The notes beneath the pieces are model-generated. The model worked only from the letters and a program-made list of their open reading frames with translations, had not been told where the DNA came from and searched no databases. Positions 12,016 through 25,190 of a stretch of 64,000 nt of DNA are shown one piece after another. The translations under genes and the position numbers were made by a program. Source of the DNA: Halictus rubicundus (Eukaryota > Arthropoda > Insecta > Hymenoptera > Halictidae); NCBI RefSeq assembly GCF_050948215.1, contig NW_027489029.1, positions 79,219 to 143,218 on the forward strand. Reading direction: 5' to 3'. The stretch's first letter is position 1, and every line of letters starts with the position of its first letter.

Positions 12016-15000
12016 ATATCCTATCCTATCCTCTATCGTATCCTATACTCTATCCTATCCACTCCTATATCGTATCCTCTAGCCTATCCTATCCTCTATC
12101 CTATCCTATCCTCTATCCTATCCTATCCTCTATCGTATCCTATCCTCTATCCTATCCTATCCTATCCTCTATCCTATCCTATCCTCTATCCTATCCAGTC
12201 CCCTATCCTATCCTCTATCATATCCTATCCTCTTTACTATAATATCAACTATCCTATCCTCTATGCTATCCTATCCTCTATCCTATCCTATCCTATCCTC
12301 TATCCTATCCTATCCTCTATCCTATCCTATCCTCTATCCTATCCTATCCTCTATCCTATCCTATCCTCTATCCTATCATATCCTCTATCCTATCCTATCC
12401 TGTATCCTATCCTATCCTCTATTCTATCCAATCCCCTATCCTATCCTATCCTCTATCCTATCCAATCCTATATCGTATCCTCTAACCTATCCTATCCTCT
12501 ATCATACCCTATCCTCTTTACTATAATATCATCTATCCTATCCTATCCGATCCTCTATCCTATCCTATCCTCTATCCTATCCTAATCTCTATCCTATCCT
12601 ATCCTCTATCCTATCCTATCCTCTATCCTATTCTAATCTCTATCCTATCCTATCCTCTATCCTATCCTATCCTCTATCCTATCCTATCCTCTATCCTATC
12701 CTATCCTCTATCATATCCTATCCTCTATCCTATCTTATCCTCTATCCTATTCTATCCTCTATCCAATCCAATCCTATATCCTATTCACTATCCAATCCTA
12801 TCCTATCCTCTATCCTATCCTACCCTCTATCCTATCCTATCCTATATCATATCCTATCCTCTATCCTATCCAATCCCCTATCCTCTCCTCTATCCTATCC
12901 TATACTCTATCATATCCTAACCTCTATCCTATCCTATCCTATATCATATCCTATCCTCTATCCTATCCTATCCTCTATCCTATCCAGTCCCCTATCCTAT
13001 CCTCTATCATATCCTATCCTCTTTACTATAATATCATCTATCCTATCCTATCCGATCCTCTATCCTATCCTATCCTCTATCCTATCCTAATCTCTATCCT
13101 ATCCTATCCTCTATCCTATCCTATCCTCTATCCTATCATATCCTCTATCCTATCCTATCTTGTATCCTATCCTATCCTCTATTCTATCCAATCCCCTATC
13201 CTATCGTATCCGCTATCCTATCCTATCCTCTTTTCTATCCTATCCTCTATCGTATCCTATCCTCTATCCTATTCAATCCTATATCCTATCCTCTATCCTA
13301 TCCTATCCTCTATCCTATCCTATCCTCTATCCTATCCTATCCTCTATCATATCCTATCCTCTATCCTATCCTATCCTCTATCCTATTCTATCCTCTATCC
13401 TGTCCAATCCTATATCCTATTCTCTATCCTATCCTATCCTCTATCCTATCCTATCCTCTATCGTATCCTATCCTCTATCCTATCCAATCCTATATCGTAT
13501 CCTCTATCCTATCCTATCCTCTATCCTATCCTATCCTCTATCCTATCCAGTCCCCTATCCTATCCTCTATCATATCCTATCCTCTTTACTATAATATCAT
13601 CTATCCTATCCTATCCTATCCTCTATCCTATCCTATCCTCTATCCTATCCTATCCTCTATCCAATCCTATCCTCTATCCTATCCTATCATATCCTCTATC
13701 CTATCCTATCCTCTATCCTATCCTATGCTCTATCCTATCCTATCCTCTATCCTATCCTATCCTCTATCCTATCCTATCCTCTACCCAATCCTATCCTCTA
13801 TCCTATCCTATCATATCCTCTATCCTATCCTATGCTCTATCCTATTCAATCCTCTATCCTATCCAAACCTATATGCTATTCTCTATCCTATCCTATCTTC
13901 TATCCTATCCTATCCTCTATCGTATCCTATCCTCTATACTATCCAATCCCATATCGTATCCTCTATCCTATCCTATCCTGTATCCTATCCTATCCTCTAT
14001 CCTATCCTATCCTCTATTCTATCCTATCCTCTATCGTATCCTATCCTCTATCCTATCCAATCCTATATCGTATCCTCTAACATATCCTATCTTCTATCCT
14101 ATCCTATCCTCTATCCTATCCTATCCTCTATCCTATCCTATCCTCTATCCTATCCTATCCTCTATCCTATCCTATCCTCTATCCTATCCTATCCTCTATC
14201 CTATCCAGTCCCCTATCCTATCCTCTATCATATCCGATCCTCTTTACTATAATATCATCTATCCTATCCTATCCGATCCTCTATCCTATCCTATCCTCTA
14301 TCCTATCCTATCCGATCCTTTATCCTATCCTATCCTCTATCCTATCCTATTCTCTATCCTATTCTATCCTCTATCCAATCCAATCCTATATCCTATTCAC
14401 TATCCAATCCTATCCTATCCTCTATCCTATCCTACCCTCTATCCTATCCTATCCTATATCATATCCTATCCTCTATCCTATCCAATCCCCTATCCTCTCC
14501 TCTATCCTATCCTATACTCTATCATATCCTAACCTCTATCCTATCCTATCCTATATCATATCCTATCCTCTATCCTATCCTATCCTCTATCCTATCCAGT
14601 CCCCTATCCTATCCTCTATCATATCCTATCCTCTTTACTATAATATCATCTATCCTATCCTATCCGATCCTCTATCCTATCCTATCCTCTAACCTATCCT
14701 AATCTCTATCCTATCCTATCCTCTATCCTATCCTATCCTCTATCCTATCATATCCTCTATCCTATCCTATCTTGTATCCTATCCTATCCTCTATTCTATC
14801 CAATCCCCTATCCTATCGTATCCGCTATCCTATCCTATCCTCTATTCTATCCTATCCTCTATCGTATCCTATCCTCTATCCTATCCTATCCTCTATCCTA
14901 TCCTATCCTCTATCATATCCTATCCTCTATCCTATCCTATCCTCTATCCTATTCTATCCTCTATCCTGTCCAATCCTATATCCTATTCTCTATCCTATCC

Positions 15001-16591
15001 TATCCTCTATCCTATCCTATCCTCTATCGTATCCTATCCTCTATCCTATCCAATCCTATATCGTATCCTCTATCCTATCCTATCCTCTATCCTATCCTAT
15101 CCTCTATCCTATCCAGTCCCCTATCCTATCCTCTATCATATCCTATCCTCTTTACTATAATATCATCTATCCTATCCTATCCTATCCTCTATCCTATCCT
15201 ATCCTCTATCCTATCCTATCCTCTATCCTATCCTATCCTCTATCCAATCCTATCCTCTATCCTATCCTATCATATCCTCTATCCTATCCTATCCTCTATC
15301 CTATCCTATGCTCTATCCTATCCTATCCTCTATCCTATCCTATCCTCTATCCTATCCTATCCTCTACCCAATCCTATCCTCTATCCTATCCTATCATATC
15401 CTCTATCCTATCCTATGCTCTATCCTATTCAATCCTCTATCCTATCCAAACCTATATGCTATTCTCTATCCTATCCTATCCTCTATCCTATCCTATCCTC
15501 TATCGTATCCTATCCTCTATCCTATCCAATCCCATATCGTATCCTCTATCCTATCCTATCCTGTATCCTATCCTGTCCTCTATTCTATCCTATCCTCTAT
15601 CGTATCCTATCCTCTATCCTATACTATCCTCTATCCTATCCTATCCTATCCTATCCTCTATCCTATCCTATCCTCTATCCTACCCAATCTCATATCCTAT
15701 CCAATCTCATATCCTATCCTATCCTCTATCATGTCCTATCCTATATCGTATCCTATCTTCTATCCTATCCAATCCTCTATCCTATCCTCAATCCTATCCT
15801 ATCCTCTATCCTATCCTATCCTCGATCCTATCCTATCCTCTATCCTATCCTATCCTCTATCCTATCCAATCTCATATCCTATCCTATCCTCTATCATATC
15901 CTATCCTCTATCCTATCCTGTCCTCTATCGTATGCTCTATCCTATCCTATCCTGTATCCTATCCAATCCCCTATCCAATCCTCTATCCTATCCGATCCTC
16001 TACTCTATTATATCATGTATCCTATTATATTCTGTATCCTATCCTATCCTCAATCCTATCCTATATCCTATCCTATCCTCTATCGTATCCTATACTCTAT
16101 CCTATCCACTCCTATATCGTATCCTCTAGCCTATCCTATCCTCTATCCTATCCTATCCTCTACCCAATCCTATCCTCTATCCTATCCTATCATATCCTCT
16201 ATCCTATCCTATGCTCTATCCTATTCAATCCTCTATCCTATCCAAACCTATATGCTATTCTCTATCCTATCCTATCCTCTATCCTATCCTATCCTCTATC
16301 GTATCCTATCCTCTATCCTATCCAATCCCATATCGTATCCTCTATCCTATCCTATCCTGTATCCTATCCTATCCTCTATCCTATCCTATCCTCTATTCTA
16401 TCCTATCCTCTATCGTATCCTATCCTCTATCCTATCCAATCCTATATCGTATCCTCTAACATATCCTATCTTCTATCCTATCCTATCCTCTATCCTATCC
16501 TATCCTCTATCCTATCCTATCCTCTATCCTATCCTATCCTCTATCCTATCCTATCCTCTATCCTATCCAGTCCCCTATCCTATCCTCTATC
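12016..16591 (+). repeat. 4,644-bp higher-order repeat, copy 2 (last ~70 bp replaced)
   Basis: Copy 2 of the block at 7372-12,015. It differs by only a few substitutions that I could spot: CCTATCATATCCTATATC near 8288 against CCTATCCTATCCTATATC near 12,932, and CTATACTATCC near 11,424 against CTATCCTATCC near 16,068. Homology breaks at 16,591, where copy 1 reads CTCTATCATATCC and copy 2 reads CTCTATCGTCCCC. The breakpoint starts a rearranged segment. Confidence 0.85.
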
Positions 16592-16825
16592 GTCCCCTAT
16601 CCTATTCTATCCTATCCTCTATCGTATCCTATCCTCTATCCTATCCAAACCTATATGCTATTCTCTATCCTATCCTATCCTCTATCCTATCCTATCCTCT
16701 AGCGTATCCTATCCTCTATCCTATCCAATCCCATATCGTATCCTCTATCCTATCCTATCCTGTATCCTATCCTGTCCTCTATTCTATCCTATCCTCTATC
16801 GTATCCTATCCTCTATCCTATACTA

Positions 16826-18268
16826 TCCTCTATCCTATCCTATCCTCTATCGTATCCTATCCTCTATCCTATCCAATCCTATATCGTATCCTCTATCCTA
16901 TCCTATCCTCTATCCTATCCTATCCTCTATCCTATCCAGTCCCCTATCCTATCCTCTATCATATCCTATCCTCTTTACTATAATATCATCTATCCTATCC
17001 TATCCTATCCTCTATCCTATCCTATCCTCTATCCTATCCTATCCTCTATCCTATCCTATCCTCTATCCAATCCTATCCTCTATCCTATCCTATCATATCC
17101 TCTATCCTATCCTATCCTCTATCCTATCCTATGCTCTATCCTATCCTATCCTCTATCCTATCCTATCCTCTATCCTATCCTATCCTCTACCCAATCCTAT
17201 CCTCTATCCTATCCTATCATATCCTCTATCCTATCCTATGCTCTATCCTATTCAATCCTCTATCCTATCCAAACCTATATGCTATTCTCTATCCTATCCT
17301 ATCCTCTATCCTATCCTATCCTCTATCGTATCCTATCCTCTATCCTATCCAATCCCATATCGTATCCTCTATCCTATCCTATCCTGTATCCTATCCTATC
17401 CTCTATCCTATCCTATCCTCTATTCTATCCTATCCTCTATCGTATCCTATCCTCTATCCTATCCAATCCTATATCGTATCCTCTAACATATCCTATCTTC
17501 TATCCTATCCTATCCTCTATCCTATCCTATCCTCTATCCTATCCTATCCTCTATCCTATCCTATCCTCTATCCTATCCTATCCTCTATCCTATCCAGTCC
17601 CCTATCCTATCCTCTATCATATCCGATCCTCTTTACTATAATATCATCTATCCTATCCTATCCGATCCTCTATCCTATCCTATCCTCTATCCTATCCTAT
17701 CCGATCCTTTATCCTATCCTATCCTCTATCCTATCCTATTCTCTATCCTATTCTATCCTCTATCCAATCCAATCCTATATCCTATTCACTATCCAATCCT
17801 ATCCTATCCTCTATCCTATCCTACCCTCTATCCTATCCTATCCTATATCATATCCTATCCTCTATCCTATCCAATCCCCTATCCTCTCCTCTATCCTATC
17901 CTATACTCTATCATATCCTAACCTCTATCCTATCCTATCCTATATCATATCCTATCCTCTATCCTATCCTATCCTCTATCCTATCCAGTCCCCTATCCTA
18001 TCCTCTATCATATCCTATCCTCTTTACTATAATATCATCTATCCTATCCTATCCGATCCTCTATCCTATCCTATCCTCTATCCTATCCTAATCTCTATCC
18101 TATCCTATCCTCTATCCTATCCTATCCTCTATCCTATTATATCCTCTATCCTATCCTATCTTGTATCCTATCCTATCCTCTATTCTATCCAATCCCCTAT
18201 CCTATCGTATCCGCTATCCTATCCTATCCTCTATTCTATCCTATCCTCTATCGTATCCTATCCTCTAT
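16826..18268 (+). repeat. Partial third copy of the higher-order repeat
   Basis: This segment follows the order of about 13,437-14,879 at an offset of 3,389 bp. The offset becomes 3,406 between roughly 17,060 and 17,500 and then returns to 3,389, so one 17-bp unit was gained and another lost. Landmarks include ATATGCTATTC at 17,278, CATATCCGATCC near 17,620 and CGTATCCGC near 18,208. Homology stops where it joins a segment beginning CCAAACCTATATGC. Confidence 0.75.
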
Positions 18269-18890
18269 CCTATCCAAACCTATATGCTATTCTCTATCCT
18301 ATCCTATCCTCTATCCTATCCTATCCTCTAGCGTATCCTATCCTCTATCCTATCCAATCCCATATCGTATCCTCTATCCTATCCTATCCTGTATCCTATC
18401 CTGTCCTCTATTCTATCCTATCCTCTATCGTATCCTATCCTCTATCCTATACTATCCTCTATCCTATCCTATCCTATCCTATCCTCTATCCTATCCTATC
18501 CTCTATCCTACCCAATCTCATATCCTATCCAATCTCATATCCTATCCTATCGTCTATCATGTCCTATCCTATATCGTATCCTATCTTCTATCCTATCCAA
18601 TCCTCTATCCTATCCTCAATCCTATCCTATCCTCTATCCTATCCTATCCTCTATCCTATCCTATCCTCTATCCTATCCTATCCTCTATCCTATCCAATCT
18701 CATATCCTATCCTATCCTCTATCATATCCTATCCTCTATCCTATCCTGTCCTCTATCGTATGCTCTATCCTATCCTATCCTGTATCCTATCCAATCCCCT
18801 ATCCAATCCTCTATCCTATCCGATCCTCTACTCTATTATATCATGTATCCTATTATATTCTGTATCCTATCCTATCCTCAATCCTATCCT
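18269..18890 (+). repeat. Rearranged segment copied from within the higher-order repeat
   Basis: This segment matches about 15,441-16,062 at offset 2,828 (CCAAACC at 15,446 and 18,274). It also shares the rare variant CTCTAGCGTATCC with about 16,699 (18,328 here), a variant missing from copies 1 and 2. The arrangement suggests that an internal part of the higher-order repeat was re-duplicated after the rare variant arose. Confidence 0.7.
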
Positions 18891-19955
18891 ATATCCTATC
18901 CTATCCTCTATCGTATCCTATACTCTATCCTATCCACTCCTATATCGTATCCTCTAGCCTATCCTATCCTCTATCCTATCCTATCCTCTATCCTATCCTA
19001 TCCTCTATCGTATCCTATCCTCTATCCTATCCTATCCTATCCTCTATCCTATCCTATCCTCTATCCTATCCAGTCCCCTATCCTATCCTCTATCATATCC
19101 TATCCTCTTTACTATAATATCAACTATCCTATCCTCTATGCTATCCTATCCTCTATCCTATCCTATCCTATCCTCTATCCTATCCTATCCTCTATCCTAT
19201 CCTATCCTCTATCCTATCCTATCCTCTATCCTATCATATCCTCTATCCTATCCTATCCTGTATCCTATCCTATCCTCTATTCTATCCAATCCCCTATCCT
19301 ATCCTATCCTCTATCCTATCCAATCCTATATCGTATCCTCTAACCTATCCTATCCTCTATCATACCCTATCCTCTTTACTATAATATCATCTATCCTATC
19401 CTATCCGATCCTCTATCCTATCCTATCCTCTATCCTATCCTAATCTCTATCCTATCCTATCCTCTATCCTATCCTATCCTCTATCCTATTCTAATCTCTA
19501 TCCTATCCTATCCTCTATCCTATCCTATCCTCTATCCTATCCTATCCTCTATCCTATCCTATCCTCTATCATATCCTATCCTCTATCCTATCTTATCCTC
19601 TATCCTATTCTATCCTCTATCCAATCCAATCCTATATCCTATTCACTATCCAATCCTATCCTATCCTCTATCCTATCCTACCCTCTATCCTATCCTATCC
19701 TATATCATATCCTATCCTCTATCCTATCCAATCCCCTATCCTCTCCTCTATCCTATCCTATACTCTATCATATCCTAACCTCTATCCTATCCTATCCTAT
19801 ATCATATCCTATCCTCTATCCTATCCTATCCTCTATCCTATCCAGTCCCCTATCCTATCCTCTATCATATCCTATCCTCTTTACTATAATATCATCTATC
19901 CTATCCTATCCGATCCTCTATCCTATCCTATCCTCTATCCTATCCTAATCTCTAT
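18891..19955 (+). repeat. Restart of the higher-order repeat (first ~1,065 bp)
   Basis: From here the order of 12,016-13,080 is repeated at offset 6,875: CTCTAGCC at 12,077 and 18,952, and TATGCTATCC at 12,262 and 19,137. The block begins at the same internal position as copy 2, so it looks like the truncated start of another higher-order unit. It diverges after CCTAATCTCTATCC, where CTATTCAATCC follows. Confidence 0.75.
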
Positions 19956-22900
19956 CCTATTCAATCCTATATCCTATCCTCTATCCTATCCTATCCTCTA
20001 TCCTATCCTATCCTCTATCCTATCCTATCCTCTATCCTATCCTACCCTCTATCCTATCCTATCCTATATCATATCCTATCCTCTATCCTATCCAATCCCC
20101 TATCCTCTCCTCTATCCTATCCTATACTCTATCATATCCTAACCTCTATCCTATCCTATCCTATATCATATCCTATCCTCTTTACTATAATATCATCTAT
20201 CCTATCCTATCCGATCCTCTATCCTATCCTATCCTCTATCCTATCCTAATCTCTTTCCTATCCTATCCTCTATCCTATCCTATCCTCTATCCTATCATAT
20301 CCTCTATCCTATCCTATCCTGTATCCTATCCTATCCTCTATTCTATCCAATCCCCTATCCTATCCTCTATCCTATCCTATCCTCTATCCTATCCTATCCT
20401 CTATCATATCCTAACCTCTATCCTATCTTATCCTCTATCCTATTCTATACTCTATCCTATCCTTTCCGCTACCCTATCCTATCCTATATCCTATCCTATC
20501 CTCTATCGTATCCTATCCTCTATCCTATCCACTCCTATATCGTATCCTCTAGCCTATCCTATCCTCTATCCTATCATATCCTCTATCCTATCCTATCCTC
20601 TATCGTATCCTATCCTCTATCCTATCCTATCCTATCCTCTATCCTATCCTATCCTCTATCCTATCCTCTCCTCTATCCTATCCAGTCCCCTATCCTATCC
20701 TCTATCATATCCTATCCTCTTTACTATAATATCAACTATCCTATCCTCTATCCTATCCTATCCTCTATCCTATCCTATCCTCTATCCTATCCTATCCTCT
20801 ATCGTATCCTATCCTCTATCCTATCCTATCCTATCCTGTATCCTATTCTATCCTCTATCCTATCCAATCCTATATCCTATTCTCTATCCTATCCTATCCT
20901 ATCCTCTATCCTATCCTACCCTCTATCCTATCCTATCCTATATCCTATACTATCCTCTATCCTATCCTATCCTCTATCCTATTCTATCCTCTATCCTATC
21001 CAATCCTATATCCTATTCTCTATCCTATCCTATCCTCTATCGTATCCTATCCTCTATTATATCCAATCCCATATCGTATCCTCTATCCTATCCTATCCTC
21101 TATCCTATCCTATCCTCTATCCTACCCTATCCTCTATTCTATCCTATCCTCTATCGTATCCTATCCTCTATCCTATCCAATCCTATATCGTATCCTCTAT
21201 CCTATCCTATCCTCTATCCTATCCTATCCTCCATCCTATCCTATCCTCTATCCTATCCTATCCTCTATACTATCCAGTCCCCTATCCTATCCTCTATCAT
21301 ATCCTATCCTCTTTACTATAATATCATCTATCCTATCCTATCCTATCCTCTATCCTATCCTATCCTCTATCCTATCCTATCCTCTATCCTATCCTATCCT
21401 CTATCCTATCCTATCCTCTATCCTATCCTATCCTCTATCCTATCCTATCCTCTATCCTATCCTATCCTCTATCCTATCCTATCCTCTATCCTATCCTATC
21501 CTCTATCCTATCCTCTATCCTATCCTATCCTCTATCCTATCCTATACTCAATCCTATCCTATCCTCTATCCTATCCTCTCCTCAATCCTATCCTATCCTC
21601 TATCCTATCCTATCCTCTATCCTATTCAATCTCATATCCTATCCTATCCTCTATCATATCCTATCCTCTATCGTATCCTATCTTCTATCGTATCCTATCC
21701 TCTATCCTATCCAATCCTGTATCCTATCCTCTATCCTATCCTATTCTCTATCCTATCCTATCCTCAATCCTATCCTCTCCTCATTCCTATACTATTGTAT
21801 CCTCTATCCTATCCTATCCTCTATCCTATCCTATCCTCAATCCTATCCTATCCTCTATCCTATCCTATCCTCTATCTTATCATATCCTCTATCCTATCCT
21901 ATACTCTATCCTATTCTATCCTCAATCCTATCCTCTCCTCATTCCTATACTATTGTATCCTCTATCCTATCCTATCCTCTATCCTATCCTATCCTCAATC
22001 CTATCCTATCCTCTATCCTTATCCTATCCTCTATCCTATCCTATACTCAATCCTATCCTATCCTATCCTCCATCCTGTCCGATCCTCCATCTTATCCAAT
22101 CCCCTATCCTATCCTTCTCTACCCTATCCTATCCTCTATCCTATCCTATCCTCTATCCTATCTTATCCTCTATCCTATCCTATACTCTATCCTATTCTAT
22201 CCTCTATCCTATCCTCTCCTCAATCCTATCCTATCCTCTATCCTATCCTATCCTCTATCCTATTCAATCTCATATCCTATCCTATCCTCTATCATATCCT
22301 ATCCTCTATCGTATCCTATCTTCTATCGTATCCTATCCTCTATCCTATCCAATCCTGTATCCTATCCTCTATCCTATCCTACTCTCTATCCTATCCTATC
22401 CTCAATCCTATCCTCTCCTCATTCCTATACTATTGTATCCTCTATCCTATCCTATCCTCTATCCTATCCTATCCTCTATCCTATCCAATTCTCTATCCTA
22501 TCCTATCCTCTATCCAATCCTATCCTCAATTCAATCCTATCCTCTATCCTATAATATCCTCTATCCTATCCTATCCTATCCTCTATCCTATCCTCTCCTC
22601 AATCCTATCCTATCCTCTATCCTATTCTATCCTCTATCCTATCCTATCCTCAATCCAATCCTATCCTCTATCCTATAATATAATCTATCCTATCCTATCC
22701 TATCCTCTATCCTATCTTCTATCCTATCCTCTATCCTATCCTATCCTCTATCCTCTCCTCTCCTCAATCCTATCCTATCCTCAATCCTATCCTATCCTCT
22801 ATCCTATCTTATCCTCTATCCTATTCTATCCTATATCCTATCCTATCCTCAATCCAATCCTATCCTCTATCCTATAATATCCTCTATCCTATCCTCTATC

Positions 22901-23517
22901 CTTTCCTCTATCCTATCCTCTATCCTATTCTATCCTCTATCCTATTCTATCCTCAATCCAATCCTATCCTCTATCCTATAATATCCTCTATCCTATCCTA
23001 TCCTATCCTCTATCCTTTCCTCTATCCTATCCTCTATCCTATCCTATCCTCTATCCTATCCTCTCCTCAATCCTATCCTATCCTCAATCCTATCCTATCC
23101 TCTATCCTATCTTATCCTCTATCCTATCCTGTACTCTATTCTATCCTATCCTCTATCTTATCCTATCCACTATCCTATCCTATCCTCTATCCTATTCTAT
23201 CCTCTATTCTATCCTATCCTCAATCCAATCCTATCCTCTATCCTATAATATCCTCTATCCTATCCTATCCTATCCTCTATCCTATCCTCTATCCTATCCT
23301 CTATCCTATCCTATCCTCTATCCTCTCCTCTCCTCAATCCTATCCTATCCTCAATCCTATCCTATCCTCTATCCTATCTTATCCTCTGTCCTATCCTGTA
23401 CTCTATTCTATCCTATCCTCTATCTTATCCTATGGACTATCCTATCCTATCCTCAATCCAATTATATACTCTATCCTATCCTATTCTCTATCCTATCATA
23501 TCCTCTATCCTATCCTA
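19925..23517 (+). repeat. ~3.85-kb tandem duplication, copy 1 (spans the B/C junction)
   Basis: Landmarks recur at offsets of 3,871 (CCTTTCCGC at about 20,460 and 24,331), 3,837 (CTATTGTATCC at 21,795 and 25,632) and 3,795 (GGACTATCC at about 23,434, matching CGACTATCC at 27,229). The falling offset shows three net deletions in copy 2. The block contains type B array on its left and type C array on its right, so it carried the junction with it. Confidence 0.75.
21331..23517 (+). repeat. 17-bp satellite array, first type C stretch
   Basis: After the last TTTACTATAATATCATC marker near 21,312 there is a run of about ten perfect CCTATCCTATCCTCTAT units (roughly 21,340-21,510). After this the array changes to variants CTCTCCTCAATCC, CTATAATATCC and ATACTATTGTATCC. 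The change of variant set is abrupt. No gene is visible. Confidence 0.9.
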
Positions 23518-25190
23518 TCCTCTATCCTATCCTATCCTCTATCCTATCCTATCCTCTATCATATCCTATCCTCTATCCTATCTTATCCTCTATCCTATTC
23601 TATCCTCTATCCAATCCAATCCTATATCCTATTCACTATCCAATCCTATCCTATCCTCTATCCTATCCTACCCTCTATCCTATCCTATCCTATATCATAT
23701 CCTATCCTCTATCCTATCCAATCCCCTATCCTCTCCTCTATCCTATCCTATACTCTATCATATCCTAACCTCTATCCTATCCTATCCTATATCATATCCT
23801 ATCCTCTATCCTATCCTAATCTCTATCCTATTCAATCCTATATCCTATCCTCTATCCTATCCTATCCTCTATCCTATCCTATCCTCTATCCTATCCTATC
23901 CTCTATCCTATCCTACCCTCTATCCTATCCTATCCTATATCATATCCTATCCTCTATCCTATCCAATCCCCTATCCTCTCCTCTATCCTATCCTATACTC
24001 TATCATATCCTAACCTCTATCCTATCCTATCCTATATCATATCCTATCCTCTTTACTATAATATCATCTATCCTATCCTATCCGATCCTCTATCCTATCC
24101 TATCCTCTATCCTATCCTAATCTCTTTCCTATCCTATCCTCTATCCTATCCTATCCTCTATCCTATCATATCCTCTATCCTATCCTATCCTGTATCCTAT
24201 CCTATCCTCTATTCTATCCAATCCCCTATCCTATCCTCTATCCTATCCTATCCTCTATCCTATCCTATCCTCTATCATATCCTAACCTCTATCCTATCTT
24301 ATCCTCTATCCTATTCTATACTCTATCCTATCCTTTCCGCTACCCTATCCTATCCTATATCCTATCCTATCCTCTATCGTATCCTATCCTCTATCCTATC
24401 CACTCCTATATCGTATCCTCTAGCCTATCCTATCCTCTATCCTATCATATCCTCTATCCTATCCTATCCTCTATCGTATCCTATCCTCTATCCTATCCTA
24501 TCCTATCCTCTATCCTATCCTATCCTCTATCCTATCCTCTCCTCTATCCTATCCAGTCCCCTATCCTATCCTCTATCATATCCTATCCTCTTTACTATAA
24601 TATCAACTATCCTATCCTCTATCCTATCCTATCCTCTATCCTATCCTATCCTCTATCCTATCCTATCCTCTATCGTATCCTATCCTCTATCCTATCCTAT
24701 CCTATCCTGTATCCTATTCTATCCTCTATCCTATCCAATCCTATATCCTATTCTCTATCCTATCCTATCCTATCCTCTATCCTATCCTACCCTCTATCCT
24801 ATCCTATCCTATATCCTATACTATCCTCTATCCTATCCTATCCTCTATCCTATTCTATCCTCTATCCTATCCAATCCTATATCCTATTCTCTATCCTATC
24901 CTATCCTCTATCGTATCCTATCCTCTATTATATCCAATCCCATATCGTATCCTCTATCCTATCCTATCCTCTATCCTATCCTATCCTCTATCCTACCCTA
25001 TCCTCTATTCTATCCTATCCTCTATCGTATCCTATCCTCTATCCTATCCAATCCTATATCGTATCCTCTATCCTATCCTATCCTCTATCCTATCCTATCC
25101 TCCATCCTATCCTATCCTCTATCCTATCCTATCCTCTATACTATCCAGTCCCCTATCCTATCCTCTATCATATCCTATCCTCTATCCTAT
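23518..25190 (+). repeat. Type B array block inside type C
   Basis: Type B variants return: CCAATCCAATCC at 23,611, TTTACTATAATATCATC near 24,054, CCTTTCCGC near 24,331 and CCAGTCCCC near 25,146. The first ~280 bp match about 19,530-19,805 at offset 3,990, and the rest match 19,925-21,300 at offset 3,871. The block is best explained as the left part of the second copy of the ~3.85-kb duplication, not an independent insertion. Confidence 0.8.

Larger units (their letters stand above)
3552..21330 (+). repeat. 17-bp satellite array, type B domain
   Basis: This is continuous satellite of the same 17-mer with its own variant set. A TTTACTATAATATCATC block usually follows CTCTATCATATCC. CCAGTCCCC, CCAATCCTATATC, ATCGTATCC and CGTATCCGC are also typical. 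The CTCTCCTCAATCC variant that dominates further right is essentially absent. Variants recur in fixed order over kilobases, which shows higher-order organisation rather than independent mutation. Long + strand open frames here (up to about 900 codons at 14,772-17,486) are repeat translations. No gene or RNA is visible. Confidence 0.95.

Noticed and set aside
7372..16591. Assembly artefact as the sole explanation of the 4,644-bp duplication
   Set aside because: Copies 1 and 2 differ at a few positions and end at different breakpoints, and partial third copies carry their own variants. True duplication is favoured, though read depth would be needed to settle it.
14772..17486. Longest open frame (904 codons), possible giant repetitive protein
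   Set aside because: It lies wholly in satellite and spans a higher-order repeat breakpoint near 16,591 without any change. The other two + frames are equally open, which a real coding sequence would not show.
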